From: Salinimicrobium tongyeongense
GTDB taxonomy: Bacteria; Bacteroidota; Bacteroidia; Flavobacteriales; Flavobacteriaceae
Direction of reading: 5' to 3'
DNA length: 64,000 bases
NCBI RefSeq assembly: GCF_026109735.1
Contig: NZ_CP069620.1
Coordinates: 2,976,001-3,040,000, forward strand
This document shows positions 34,645 to 42,960 of the stretch, in pieces (position 1 is the first letter of the stretch; each line of letters starts with the position of its first letter). Under the pieces are notes generated by a model, which did not search any database, was not told the origin of the DNA, and saw only the letters and a program-made list of their open reading frames with translations. The translations under genes were made by a program, and so were the position numbers.

Positions 34645-35483
34645 GTTATTCCATGAATCAATTCTATGAAGGCATTGGGATCAGTAAACAAGCTGTCCAT
34701 CAATATGCTAGAAGACAAAGAATTTTTGATCATCGTTTGATGGAATTAATGTCTGAAGCTGATGATATTCGTAGAGATCATCCTGGTTGTGGGGTGGAAA
34801 AAATGTACTATACTTTAAAGCCTGATTTTATTGGGAGAGATCGTTTTGTAGAGACTTTTATGCAATTAGGTTATCGTCTCAAAAGAAAGAAGAATTATAG
34901 ACGCACAACCATTGCCGGTAATATCTACTATCCGAATAAAATTAAAGGAATAAAGATCAATGCACCTTCGGTAGTATGGCAAAGCGATATTACTTACTAT
35001 CGGGTAGGAGACAAATTTTATTATGCAGTATTTATAATTAATGTTTACACCAAGAAAATAGTCGGTTATGAAGTCTCTGATCATATGAGAGGGACAGCAA
35101 ATTTAAAAGCTTTGAAGATGGCTTTAAAAGAAAACAAAGCTCCTAAGATCCATCACTCAGATCGAGGAAGCCAGTATACGTACAAATCTTATACTGAACT
35201 CTTACAATCAAATACGACCACTATAAGTATGGCCTTAAGTGCTCAGGACAATGCATACGCCGAGAGGATCAATAGAACAATAAAAGAGGAGTATCTGGAT
35301 CACTGGAAGCCACAATCCTTTAGCCAACTCAAGAACCAGGTGAACAAAGCAGTAAAAAATTATAACACCAAAAGATCCCATGATCATTTAGAGAAAAGAA
35401 ACCCTGAAGAGTTCATTAGTTATTGGTCAACCCTCAAAACAGAAGAAAGACCAATTATTACTATTTTTGATAATGAAAATTAA
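34641..35483 (+). CDS. IS3-family OrfB DDE transposase
   Basis: A 280-residue integrase-core transposase. The catalytic triad is VVWQSDITYY (first Asp), HHSDRGSQYTY (second Asp) and DNAYAERINRTIKEEYL (Glu, followed by the K/R seven residues on), as in the IS3 family. GTG start at 34641, overlapping OrfA by 4 nt. Compared with copy 2, this copy has FIINVYTKK where copy 2 has FIIDVYTKK, replacing an Asp that is highly conserved in the rve fold, and ALKENKA versus ALKQNKA. Confidence 0.9.
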   Translation: MSYSMNQFYEGIGISKQAVHQYARRQRIFDHRLMELMSEADDIRRDHPGCGVEKMYYTLKPDFIGRDRFVETFMQLGYRLKRKKNYRRTTIAGNIYYPNKIKGIKINAPSVVWQSDITYYRVGDKFYYAVFIINVYTKKIVGYEVSDHMRGTANLKALKMALKENKAPKIHHSDRGSQYTYKSYTELLQSNTTTISMALSAQDNAYAERINRTIKEEYLDHWKPQSFSQLKNQVNKAVKNYNTKRSHDHLEKRNPEEFISYWSTLKTEERPIITIFDNEN

Positions 35484-35629
35484 TATCTAAAACCGGTCAA
35501 CACTAATCAGGGAAGTTTAGAAAGTTTACTGAAAAAAGCTCCGGCTGATTAAAATAGAGAAGAGTAAATAAAAAATTTTCGTGTATTTGTGGCCAAAGAT
35601 TCACGAACAAAACAAGAAAGATTACAAAA

Positions 35630-36346
35630 ATGAAATTAGATATACTTGCCATTGGAGCGCACCCCGATGATGTGGAACTGAGTTGCTCGGCGACTCTTGC
35701 AAAAGAAATATCGCGGGGCAAAAAAGTGGGTGTACTCGACCTTACACGGGGGGAACTGGGAACCCGCGGCACGGCCGAAATAAGAGACAAAGAAGCTGCC
35801 GATGCGGCAAAGATCCTTGGGCTGGCCATGCGAGAAAATCTGGAATTCAGTGATGGTTTTTTTGTGAATAACGTATCCCATCAGCTTGAGATCATAAAAG
35901 TGCTGCGGAAGTACAGGCCCGAACTGGTTTTGTGCAATGCGATAGATGACCGGCATATTGACCATGGAAAAGGGGCAAAACTGGTAGCGGATGCCTGCTT
36001 TTTAAGCGGGCTGCGTAAAATTGAAACCATTCACAACGGAAATTCGCAGCAAGAATGGCGTCCAAAGAATGTTTTTCACTACATACAATGGAAAAACCTC
36101 ACCCCAGATGTGGTGGTAGATGTTACAGGCTTTATGGACAAGAAGTTAGCCTCTGTTAAAGCCTATCGTTCCCAGTTTTGGGACGAGAACAGTAAGGAGC
36201 CTGAAACTCCCATCTCAAGCAGTAATTTTTTTGACAGCATCACCTACAGGGCCAGGGATTTAGGCAGGCTGATTAATGTAGAATATGCTGAAGGATTTAA
36301 TGTGAACCGACATGTGGCGGTAGATTCGCTGTTTGACCTCCTGTAA
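35630..36346 (+). CDS. bshB1: Bacillithiol biosynthesis deacetylase BshB1
   Basis: A 238-residue PIG-L/LmbE-fold deacetylase that removes the acetyl group from GlcNAc-malate in bacillithiol synthesis. Zinc site: IGAHPDDVE (HPDDxE, residues 10-18) and the later DRHIDHGKG (HxxH, about 108-115). The length and the LTRGELGTRG and RSQFWDENS segments fit BshB1. The IS copy 1 is only 111 nt upstream, which could affect its promoter. The intergenic stretch upstream contains another word-like repeat (cgtgtatttgtggc...). Confidence 0.92.
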   Translation: MKLDILAIGAHPDDVELSCSATLAKEISRGKKVGVLDLTRGELGTRGTAEIRDKEAADAAKILGLAMRENLEFSDGFFVNNVSHQLEIIKVLRKYRPELVLCNAIDDRHIDHGKGAKLVADACFLSGLRKIETIHNGNSQQEWRPKNVFHYIQWKNLTPDVVVDVTGFMDKKLASVKAYRSQFWDENSKEPETPISSSNFFDSITYRARDLGRLINVEYAEGFNVNRHVAVDSLFDLL

Positions 36347-36364
36347 AAAATTCAATTTTTTTCT

Positions 36365-36395
36365 TTTGTAAAAGAAAGGAATTATACTACATTTG
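36365..36395 (+). promoter_or_regulatory. Bacteroidota promoter for tRNA-His
   Basis: TTTG at 36365-36368 and TACATTTG at 36388-36395 are separated by 19 nt, matching the TTTG-N19-TAnnTTTG primary sigma consensus of Bacteroidota. The -7 element ends 15 nt before the mature tRNA 5' end. Confidence 0.85.
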
Positions 36396-36410
36396 CATCC
36401 GATTAAAATG

Positions 36411-36484
36411 GTGGTCGTAGCTCAGCTGGTTAGAGCGCTGGATTGTGGTTCCAGAGGTCGTGGGTTCGAACCCCATCTTCCACC
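36411..36484 (+). tRNA. tRNA-His (GTG anticodon)
   Basis: Cloverleaf: acceptor GTGGTCG, D arm GCTC/GAGC, anticodon stem CTGGA/TCCAG with loop TTGTGGT (anticodon GTG), T arm GTGGG-TTCGAAC-CCCAT, 3' acceptor strand CTTCCAC and discriminator C73, expected for His. A G lies directly upstream (36410) as the His-specific G-1. The acceptor stem as read has two non-pairs (T5-T, C6-T). The CCA end is only partly encoded. Confidence 0.93.
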
Positions 36485-36487
36485 CAT

Positions 36488-36519
36488 AAAGCTTCTTGTG
36501 AAAACAGGAAGCTTTTTTT
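36488..36519 (+). terminator. Terminator after tRNA-His
   Basis: Stem AAAGCTTCTTG / CAGGAAGCTTT (one G-T pair) with a 6-nt loop and seven Ts directly after it. Confidence 0.9.
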
Positions 36520-36582
36520 GTTTAAGGGGTTTTTATAAACATCCCTTCCTTGCAGAGGGGTGGGTGAAGAGACAGAATAAAA

Positions 36583-36615
36583 AAACCTAACAGGTTTTTG
36601 AAACCTGTTAGGTTT
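36583..36615 (-). terminator. Terminator of the M28 peptidase gene
   Basis: A perfect 15-bp inverted repeat (AAACCTAACAGGTTT / AAACCTGTTAGGTTT, 3-nt loop) lies 37 nt past the M28 stop, with a long T run on the minus-strand side. Confidence 0.88.
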
Positions 36616-36651
36616 GGGTAATTATAGAAAATAAAACTTTACCAGTAACAG

Positions 36652-37680
36652 TTATTCTCCTGCTTCAGTCAAAGTTGGTTTGTCAACATAAGGCCGGGTT
36701 TCGCGGTTGGCAATTTCCCAGGCGGTAAGGAAAACAAGTTTAGCCCTTTTTTCCAGGAGGTCATATTCAATTTTATCGGGAGTATCGGTATGACGGTGGT
36801 AATCTTCATGTACTCCGTTAAAATAGAAAATGATTGGAATATCGTGTTTTGCAAAGTTGTAGTGGTCACTTCTGTAGTAGAACCTGTTTGGATCATTTTC
36901 ATCATTGAAAGTATAGTCCAGGTTGAGGTTGAGGTATTTTTCGTTTACAGCTTCGCTTAGTTCATGTAGTTCTGTACTAAGTTTGTCGCTTCCTATAAGG
37001 TAAACATAGTCACCTGCATTTTCCATGTCTTCTCCTATACGCCCAATCATATCAATATTGAGGTTGGCTACCGTGTTGGCAAGAGGGAACACAGGATTTT
37101 CAGTATAAAAACTTGAACCTACCAATCCTTTTTCTTCGCCGGTTACGTTTAAAAACAGGATAGAACGCTTAGGGCCAAACCCGTCTTCCTGGGCTTTTTT
37201 GAAAGCTTCAGCAATTTCGAGAATGGCAACCGTGCCCGAGCCATCGTCATCGGCACCATTATAGATCCTACCTTCGTCATCAATTCCCACATGGTCGTAA
37301 TGGGAGGAGATCACCAGTACTTCTTCAGGTTTACTGCTTCCTTTGATATAGGCCAGGACATTTTCGGTATCTTTTACATTTCCGCGGGTGAAATAACTTC
37401 CGGGAACTTCCTGATAATAATCATCATTGCCAATAGGAGAGGCGATATCAAGACTCTGATATTCATTTTTAAGATATTCAGCAGCTTTTTTCTGGCCAGG
37501 CTCTCCTGTTTCTCTTCCTTCAAATTCGTCACTTGCAAAGGTGTACAGGTGATCTTTTAATTCTTTGGAAGTGATGGTGCTGGCATACTCCATTGGGTTG
37601 GCTTCCGAAATGTCTCGTGACTGCTGCGCTTTACAGCCAATGAGGCTTACAGCAAGAGAAAACAATAAAACTTTTTTCAT
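36652..37680 (-). CDS. M28-family zinc metallopeptidase lipoprotein
   Basis: A 342-residue lipoprotein (lipobox LIGC at about residue 16) with an M28 aminopeptidase domain. Two-zinc-site residues appear as SSHYDHVG (His, then Asp), NGADDDGSGT (bridging Asp), NVTGEEKGLVGS (catalytic Glu-Glu), NLNIDMIGR (Asp) and RSDHYNFAKH (last His). It should release N-terminal amino acids from peptides in the periplasm. Transcribed alone, with its own terminator. Confidence 0.92.
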   Translation of the reverse strand: MKKVLLFSLAVSLIGCKAQQSRDISEANPMEYASTITSKELKDHLYTFASDEFEGRETGEPGQKKAAEYLKNEYQSLDIASPIGNDDYYQEVPGSYFTRGNVKDTENVLAYIKGSSKPEEVLVISSHYDHVGIDDEGRIYNGADDDGSGTVAILEIAEAFKKAQEDGFGPKRSILFLNVTGEEKGLVGSSFYTENPVFPLANTVANLNIDMIGRIGEDMENAGDYVYLIGSDKLSTELHELSEAVNEKYLNLNLDYTFNDENDPNRFYYRSDHYNFAKHDIPIIFYFNGVHEDYHRHTDTPDKIEYDLLEKRAKLVFLTAWEIANRETRPYVDKPTLTEAGE

Positions 37681-37847
37681 ATTAAATGTTAGGGATTAAA
37701 ATAAAGATGGCAATATAAGAGATTTCTAAGAATTCTTCCATTCCGCGCCTAATTCCAAAGCATTTTTCAATAAAGATTTCCCCGTCCTTAATTCAGAATG
37801 AGACAGAATTGTTGTATTTTTAAGTAGCTGCTTTAAAATAAAAGCCC

Positions 37848-38285
37848 ATGAAAAATGATGTTCCGGTTTCCCAGATAATGACCAAGAATATATTGCGTCT
37901 ATCGCTGTCTGACAATCTTTCGACAGCTGAATCTCTTATGAAGAAAAACCATATAAGGCACCTTCCCGTTGTAGAGAATGAGCATATAGTGGGGATGATT
38001 AGTCTTAACGACCTGCTTAGGATCTCATTTGCCGATGCAACCGATGGCGGAGGGGATGATGTTGAAACTGCGGTATATGAAATGTTCACGGTGGAGCAGG
38101 TGATGACGCAGAAGGTAGAGTATATTTCTTCAAATCACAGCGTGGCCGATGCGGCCAAATTATTTTTGGAACACGAATTTCACGCCCTGCCTGTAGTAGA
38201 TGATGATTGCCTTACCGGGATTGTGACCACTACAGATGTGATAAGGTTCTTTCTTGAAAATGAAATGACCAAAGAGACTAAATAA
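37848..38285 (+). CDS. Tandem CBS-domain protein
   Basis: A 145-residue protein made of two CBS domains (about 8-60 and 79-137) and little else. Each has the typical pattern: VSQIMTKNILRLSLSDNLSTAESLMKKNHIRHLPVVENEHIVGMIS and VEQVMTQKVEYIS...LPVVDDDCLTGIVTTTDVIRF. CBS pairs bind adenine nucleotides and usually regulate another protein. The partner is unknown. A weak hairpin (AAGTGAGAAG / CTTCTCACTT) follows at 38290-38324. Confidence 0.88.
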   Translation: MKNDVPVSQIMTKNILRLSLSDNLSTAESLMKKNHIRHLPVVENEHIVGMISLNDLLRISFADATDGGGDDVETAVYEMFTVEQVMTQKVEYISSNHSVADAAKLFLEHEFHALPVVDDDCLTGIVTTTDVIRFFLENEMTKETK

Positions 38286-38484
38286 AAAAGTGAGAAGAGT
38301 ACAGTAGGGGGATACGCTTCTCACTTATAGTGCCTTTGCAGGCAAATATTTATAACCAAAATAAATCATTTCTTAGTATAGAGAAATGTGTAGATCGTGG
38401 TTTAACCTGTATTTAACAAAAGATGTAAGAACTTTCGACAAATACAGCTAAAAAATGCCCTTTTTGAGAGGAAAGCCAAAAAAA

Positions 38485-40848
38485 TTATTCATATAACTTC
38501 CGGTTTGGAGTATTCGCCATATAGAATTTTAATTCCCCTCCCTTCATAATTTCAGCATGTTTTATGAATGGAGTTTGTAGTTGTTTCCCGTTTAGTTCTA
38601 CTTTTTCTACGAATACATTTTCTTCACTCTGATTTTGGGCGGTGACCTTAAAGGTGTTTCCGTTGTCGAGATTTATGGTAGCCTCATTAATGGCAGGGCT
38701 ACCCAGGGCATATTCTTCGCTACCTGGTGCCACGGGATAGAATCCTAAAGCACTAAAAATGTACCAGGCGCTCATTTGGCCAAAATCGTCATTTCCGCCC
38801 AAACCGTCGGCCCCGGTTTGATACTGATCCTTTAAAACCATCCTGATCTTATCCTGGGATTTCCAGGGAGTATCTGTCCAGTTATACAAATAAGCCACGT
38901 GATGGGAAGGTTCGTTACCGTGCACGTAATTTCCGATAATTCCTTCTCTCGAGATATCTTCGGTGTTTTCGAAATATTTATCGGGAAGCTCCATGGTGAA
39001 CAGGGAATCGAGGTGCTGAGAAAATCTTTCTTTGCCGCCCATCATTTCAATCATTTCAGCAGGGGCGTGAGGCACGTATAGGCTGTAGTTCCAGGCGTTG
39101 CCTTCAATAAAGCCCTGCCCATGGGTGTCTAAAGCATCAAATTCTTTCTTAAAGCTGCCGTCACTAAGTTTGGGCCTCATAAAGCCCGATTTTGGGTCGA
39201 ACACATTTTTATAATTTTCAGACCTTTTCATAAACTCTTCAAATATGTCATTTTTGCCCAATTTTTTTGCGGCCTGTGCAATGGCCCAGTCGTCATAAGC
39301 GTATTCCAGGGTTTTTGATACCGAGGCGCCATTTTTGTCCTCGGGCACATAACCCATGTCCATATAATATTGCAGGCCGTCGTAATAACCTGTTTTTGCA
39401 GTTTGCACCATCGCAGCCAGTGCCCGTTCCTGGTCAAAATTAGCATTGCCTTTTACAATGGCATCTGCAATCACCGAAACACTGTGGTAGCCTATCATGC
39501 ACCAGTTTTCATTGGCGTAGTGTGACCACACCGGCAGCATGGAATGCACACTCTGGTCGTAATGTGCCAGCATGGCTTTTACCATATCGGCATTTCTTTT
39601 GGGCTGGAGCACGTTGAAAAGCGGGTGTAAGGCCCTGTACGTATCCCAAAGGGAAAAGCTGGTGTAGTTGGTGAAACCTTCTGCCTTATGGATTCCCATG
39701 TCAATTCCCCGGTACCTTCCGTCGGTGTCCATATATTCTGTTGGCCCTAAAAAGGCGTGGTACATGGCCGTGTAGAAATTGACCATATCTTCAGGTTTTT
39801 CAGTCTCTACAATTACTTTGTTGAGCTCTTTGTTCCAGATTTCCCGGGCTTCAGTTTTTACCTGCTCAAAATTCCAATGCGGCATCTCCTTCTTCATATT
39901 CTGCAAGGCTCCTTCAGCACTAACCGGTGAGATCGCCAGTTTGATGTTCAGCTTTTCATTTGTTTTCATGTCGAAATCAAAGTACATCCTGATCTTTTCC
40001 CCGGCTATCTCCGGAAAATTCTCATCCTGGTCAAACTTCCTCCAAAATCCGTTGTAAGGCTGCCTGTCATAACGTTCCCTTCCGTAGTTGTTTATGGGTT
40101 TGCTGAAGGAGAGCGCAAAATACACTTTCCTGGTGCGGGCCCAGCCATTGGTTTGGCGATAACCGGTCACCAGAGTGTCATTTTCGACCCTCACAAAAGT
40201 CCACACATTTTTATCGTCATAATTATAAATGCCCGAAACCAGGTCTAATATAATGTGCGATTTGCCAGCTTCCGGAAAGGTGTACTGGTGCATTCCCACC
40301 CTGCTGGTAGCGGTCATCTCGGCTTTGATGTTGTAATCTTCGAGCAAGACGCTGTAGTAACCGGGTTCGGCAGTTTCGTTGTCGTGAGAAAATCTCGAAC
40401 GGTAGCCACTATCGGGATCAGCAGCTGTTCCGGGGTTAAGTTTGAGGTCTCCGGTGGTGGGCATGATGAGAAAATCCCCAAGATCTGAATGGCCGGTCCC
40501 ACTAAAATGAGTGTGGCTAAAGCCAACTATGGTCTCGTCATCGTACTGGTAACCTGCGCAGTACTTATAAACATCGGGGTTGTACTTGCCATCAACGGCA
40601 TAGGGAATGGTATCGGTGTCGGGGCTCAGCTGAATACTCCCAAATGGCAGGGTAGCCCCGGGATAGGTGTGGCCCATCTTTGCCGTACCTATCATAGGGT
40701 CCACATATTGTGCAAGATCCTTTAGCACAGTTTGCCTGTTACTACCGGTTTCACGGGCAGATGATTGCTTACAGGAGTGCAGTAAAACTGCGGAAACTAT
40801 TAAAACCCCACCCAAAAGGAGTTTTGAGCCTGACAATTTTTTTCTCAT
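38485..40848 (-). CDS. GH92 alpha-mannosidase-like lipoprotein
   Basis: A 787-residue exported lipoprotein (lipobox LHSC, about residue 26) of glycoside hydrolase family 92, calcium-dependent exo-alpha-mannosidases abundant in Bacteroidota. Family marks include YVDPMIGTAKMGHTYPGATLPFG at the N-terminus, GFSHTHFSGTGHSDLGDFLIMPTTG, GPTEYMDTDGRYRG, ENWCMIGYHSVSVIADA, and the C-terminal GLGGNDDFGQMSAWYIFSALGFYPV with the catalytic Asp pair. It is not part of a SusC/D locus here. Substrate linkage cannot be inferred. Confidence 0.93.
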   Translation of the reverse strand: MRKKLSGSKLLLGGVLIVSAVLLHSCKQSSARETGSNRQTVLKDLAQYVDPMIGTAKMGHTYPGATLPFGSIQLSPDTDTIPYAVDGKYNPDVYKYCAGYQYDDETIVGFSHTHFSGTGHSDLGDFLIMPTTGDLKLNPGTAADPDSGYRSRFSHDNETAEPGYYSVLLEDYNIKAEMTATSRVGMHQYTFPEAGKSHIILDLVSGIYNYDDKNVWTFVRVENDTLVTGYRQTNGWARTRKVYFALSFSKPINNYGRERYDRQPYNGFWRKFDQDENFPEIAGEKIRMYFDFDMKTNEKLNIKLAISPVSAEGALQNMKKEMPHWNFEQVKTEAREIWNKELNKVIVETEKPEDMVNFYTAMYHAFLGPTEYMDTDGRYRGIDMGIHKAEGFTNYTSFSLWDTYRALHPLFNVLQPKRNADMVKAMLAHYDQSVHSMLPVWSHYANENWCMIGYHSVSVIADAIVKGNANFDQERALAAMVQTAKTGYYDGLQYYMDMGYVPEDKNGASVSKTLEYAYDDWAIAQAAKKLGKNDIFEEFMKRSENYKNVFDPKSGFMRPKLSDGSFKKEFDALDTHGQGFIEGNAWNYSLYVPHAPAEMIEMMGGKERFSQHLDSLFTMELPDKYFENTEDISREGIIGNYVHGNEPSHHVAYLYNWTDTPWKSQDKIRMVLKDQYQTGADGLGGNDDFGQMSAWYIFSALGFYPVAPGSEEYALGSPAINEATINLDNGNTFKVTAQNQSEENVFVEKVELNGKQLQTPFIKHAEIMKGGELKFYMANTPNRKLYE

Positions 40849-41038
40849 TTTGATGCTGTTTCTGGACCCGTTTCATGGAAAGGAAGTAAGAAAAATTTTT
40901 AGCAGGTCCTTTTTGGTTAGACATAGGTTAGCTGAAGCACGAGGCTTCAAAGACCCGTGGTTTTTATGCTGAAAATAAAGCCAAAACATTCCGGGGCAGG
41001 TCAAAGTTACAAAAATGAGACTAAGGGCACCGGTATTT

Positions 41039-41158
41039 TTACTTTGTAAAAAGCCGATTCAGTTTTTCCTTGAGCTTAATGAGATCATCAACTTCCAGCT
41101 GGGTTTATAGCAGGCGTTTTTCCAGTTCTTCAGAAATCTGCGCCGCCTGTTCCTGAAG
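41039..41158 (-). pseudogene. Possible remnant of a helical protein C-terminus
   Basis: In the 428-nt gap after GH92 a minus-strand frame reads LQEQAAQISEELEKRLL, then an in-frame TAA, then TQLEVDDLIKLKEKLNRLFTK and a stop. The strongly coding-like helical composition on both sides of the stop suggests a decayed gene. I cannot name the parent family. Nothing else is visible in 40849-41276 apart from promoter-like AT-rich sequence before 41277. Confidence 0.35.
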
Positions 41159-41276
41159 TTTACATCAATTACACTGTGAATGTTAACGATATTTTATATC
41201 CTAACAGATATTTTTTTCAGTGCAAAAAATTACATTTAGGCAGGAAAACTAAATCCCTTTAACTAACCTGAAAAAT

Positions 41277-41744
41277 TTGAAAAAGCTGCTATCTCTTGTG
41301 CTGATGCTAAGTTTGATCTCCTGCAAGAGTTCTCATGTCGATACATTTGATCCCAGCGGAACTTATAAACTCGGGAATTTTGATCCAGAATCGGCTGATG
41401 ATATTAAAGGGTATTTCGGGGAAATCCAGGTTAAACAAATAGCTGCAGACAAGGTTGCCATGACGTTTATGATCAATAAGGGCGCACCCGCTTACAATTA
41501 TGGGGCTTTTATGGACACCTTAAGTATTGAAAATAAAGTCGCGATTTACAGAACCCCTGAATTTGATGAGTCCTGTACGATCACTTTCAGGTTTGACCCT
41601 GAAGGGGTGAAGGTACATGAGGAAACCGATAATTACAATTCAGGTTGCGGCTTTGGCCATGCCGTTGTGGCCAATGGATATTTCAAGAAGACTACTTCGG
41701 AAATTCCTGTGCTAAGAAATCCCATGACCGGAGAAGAACTCTGA
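41277..41744 (+). CDS. Hypothetical lipoprotein (TTG start)
   Basis: A 155-residue protein with lipoprotein signal KKLLSLVLMLSLISC (lipobox LISC, Cys at 16). The only start that keeps the signal is TTG at 41277. The mature part has several short beta-strand-like stretches and a pair of Cys (DESCTITF, NSGCGFG). I do not recognise the family. The upstream TACATTTA box at about 41231 resembles a -7 element. Confidence 0.7.
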   Translation: MKKLLSLVLMLSLISCKSSHVDTFDPSGTYKLGNFDPESADDIKGYFGEIQVKQIAADKVAMTFMINKGAPAYNYGAFMDTLSIENKVAIYRTPEFDESCTITFRFDPEGVKVHEETDNYNSGCGFGHAVVANGYFKKTTSEIPVLRNPMTGEEL

Positions 41745-41792
41745 AATATGTAAGCAGGCTACGTGAGTACATTAGGTATTACTCCAAAATAC

Positions 41793-41817
41793 CTTTCAAA
41801 AATGGCATTTTTGAAGG
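41793..41817. repeat. Dispersed palindrome, extended copy (copy e)
   Basis: Core AAAAATGGCATTTTT at 41798-41812 is extended to a 25-nt dyad by flanks CTTTC/GAAGG (one wobble). It lies between the convergent lipoprotein and small-protein genes. Confidence 0.85.
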
Positions 41818-41858
41818 CTGATGTTTTGTTGCAGCTTAAAGAAAAGCGGAATTTAACT

Positions 41859-42026
41859 TCAGAATTTAATCCCCCTTTTCCTCATTTCTTCGGAAAGCTT
41901 ACCGGGTATCTTGCGGCAGCTGCAATTCTTAACATGATCCAGGTGCCATTCAATACGCTGATCTATTGTTGGATTCTCGGGCATTTTGTGCTTTTCATGC
42001 CATTCTTTGTTGAGTTTTGCTTTCAT
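41859..42026 (-). CDS. Small conserved protein, 55 aa
   Basis: A minus-strand ORF (ATG at 42026, TGA at 41861-41859) encodes MKAKLNKEWHEKHKMPENPT, then DQRIEWHLDHVKNCSCRKIP and EEMRKRGIKF. This pattern (LNKxWHEKxxMPKNPTxxQRIxWHxxHxxxCxCRxIP) is a widespread small-protein family with conserved Trp-His and Cys-x-Cys, suggestive of metal binding; I recall it from many bacterial phyla as a hypothetical protein. Function unknown. The overlapping plus-strand reading frame is not coding. Confidence 0.8.
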   Translation of the reverse strand: MKAKLNKEWHEKHKMPENPTIDQRIEWHLDHVKNCSCRKIPGKLSEEMRKRGIKF

Positions 42027-42146
42027 GGCTTAAAGTCCTGTTTACTATCTATCAATTTCTTCATAAAAATAGGAAGGCGGCCGTGAGTGTTTCATGCAAT
42101 TTGTCATATTCAGAAAAATTTCAGCTGCAAAACTTCAGAATAAACT

Positions 42147-42368
42147 TTAGCTATTGACCTGCGAATTGTTTTGTTGTGGTTTTTCATCCCTAATGCCGAA
42201 TTTTTTCAGGATATCTTCCATCAAACACCATTTTGTAAGGGAAGACTGTAAAAGGTTGACGCCCACAAAGGCCGTAAACCACAGCCAGTTGATATTTACA
42301 TATACAGCCAGTAAAAGGCTGATGAGGATAAATGTACCGGCGATGCCACGTATGACTCTGTTTAGCAT
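42147..42368 (-). CDS. DUF2892 (YgaP-like) inner-membrane protein
   Basis: A 73-residue protein with two short hydrophobic helices (GTFILISLLLAVYV and WLWFTAFVGVNLLQSSL) and a leading NRVIRGIAG, which fits the DUF2892 membrane domain often fused to rhodaneses (YgaP). Here it stands free, on the same strand as the RND efflux genes and the 101-aa protein, possibly part of a metal/sulfur-stress cluster. Confidence 0.8.
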   Translation of the reverse strand: MLNRVIRGIAGTFILISLLLAVYVNINWLWFTAFVGVNLLQSSLTKWCLMEDILKKFGIRDEKPQQNNSQVNS

Positions 42369-42477
42369 AATTTCTAATGTTTATGGTTTGTTGTTCATGG
42401 TTTGTTGTTTGTTTTTGTTCAAGAAAAATTCCCGGTAAAAACATGAACTTCCCTGAGTCTTGTTTCTTGTCTCTTGT

Positions 42478-42783
42478 TTAAATTGATCTTTCAATGGGTA
42501 AGACCACTGCCCGCACGGGATTATTGGTTTCCAGTTTTTCATTGTACTCCTTCAGGTACCTGAAAAGCTGGGTTATCTTTTCCTCTTCGGTAAAGGAGAA
42601 CAACATGACAGATTCATTGCCGCCCTTATCCCCCGGAAACCAGCTCTGGGTCGCGACCAGGGAATTTCCGTTCTTGTAGCCATCAATTTCCGAAGAACTA
42701 AAGGCTTCAATATTTGCTTTTATGAACAGCTTAAGTACGTCTTTGTGGAAGGCGACTACGCTGGTAACTATTAGTAGTTTCAT
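42478..42783 (-). CDS. Small ferredoxin-like/PII-like protein
   Basis: A 101-residue cytosolic protein with alternating strand-helix pattern (KLLIVTSVVAFHKDVLKLFIKANIEAFSSSEIDG ... ESVMLFSFTEEEKITQLFRYLKEYNEKL ... VRAVVLPIERSI), resembling the ferredoxin-like fold of PII/CutA/DUF3240-type proteins. Such small proteins are often found beside CusA-type efflux pumps in Bacteroidota. The assignment is by fold impression only. Confidence 0.5.
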   Translation of the reverse strand: MKLLIVTSVVAFHKDVLKLFIKANIEAFSSSEIDGYKNGNSLVATQSWFPGDKGGNESVMLFSFTEEEKITQLFRYLKEYNEKLETNNPVRAVVLPIERSI

Positions 42784-42960
42784 TTTTTTAGTGTTTATGG
42801 TTTATTTACTAGGAGAGCATCAAGTTCTTTTTACTCCCTTTGGTCGTTAGTAATTTCCTTCTTTTCGTAATTGTTCATTTTTTTGTTGTGCATTCCTCTC
42901 CCTTCGGTCGTCGGATGCAATAAAAACGAACCAAAAAAAGGACACTTTTTTGATAGGTGT

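Larger units (their letters stand above)
34206..35518 (+). mobile_element. IS3-family insertion sequence, copy 1 (1313 bp)
   Basis: Bounded by imperfect inverted repeats: left end carries TCCCTGATATAGGTTGACC and the right end, read inward, TCCCTGATTAGTGTTGACC (15 of 19 identical). The element has the two-ORF IS3 layout and is nearly identical to copy 2 at 52484. Its outer limits are set by where the two copies stop matching (TGTACG on the left, GTTT on the right). No matching target duplication is visible around this copy (left AGTT, right AGAA). Confidence 0.9.

Noticed and set aside
36393-36590. Open frame of 65 codons across tRNA-His
   Set aside because: It reads through the tRNA and its terminator; such MVV-AQLVRALDCGSRG-type translations are a known artefact of tRNA genes.
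38290-38324. Hairpin after the CBS gene as terminator
   Set aside because: The stem is 10 bp but has a 15-nt loop and no T run, so I do not call it a terminator.
40915-40965. Hairpin (cacgagg...cccgtg) upstream of the GH92 gene as a riboswitch
   Set aside because: No match to a known aptamer core was seen; a simple stem alone is not sufficient.
41763-42086. Plus-strand ORF of 107 codons
   Set aside because: It contains the palindrome repeat and overlaps a better-supported 55-residue minus-strand gene.
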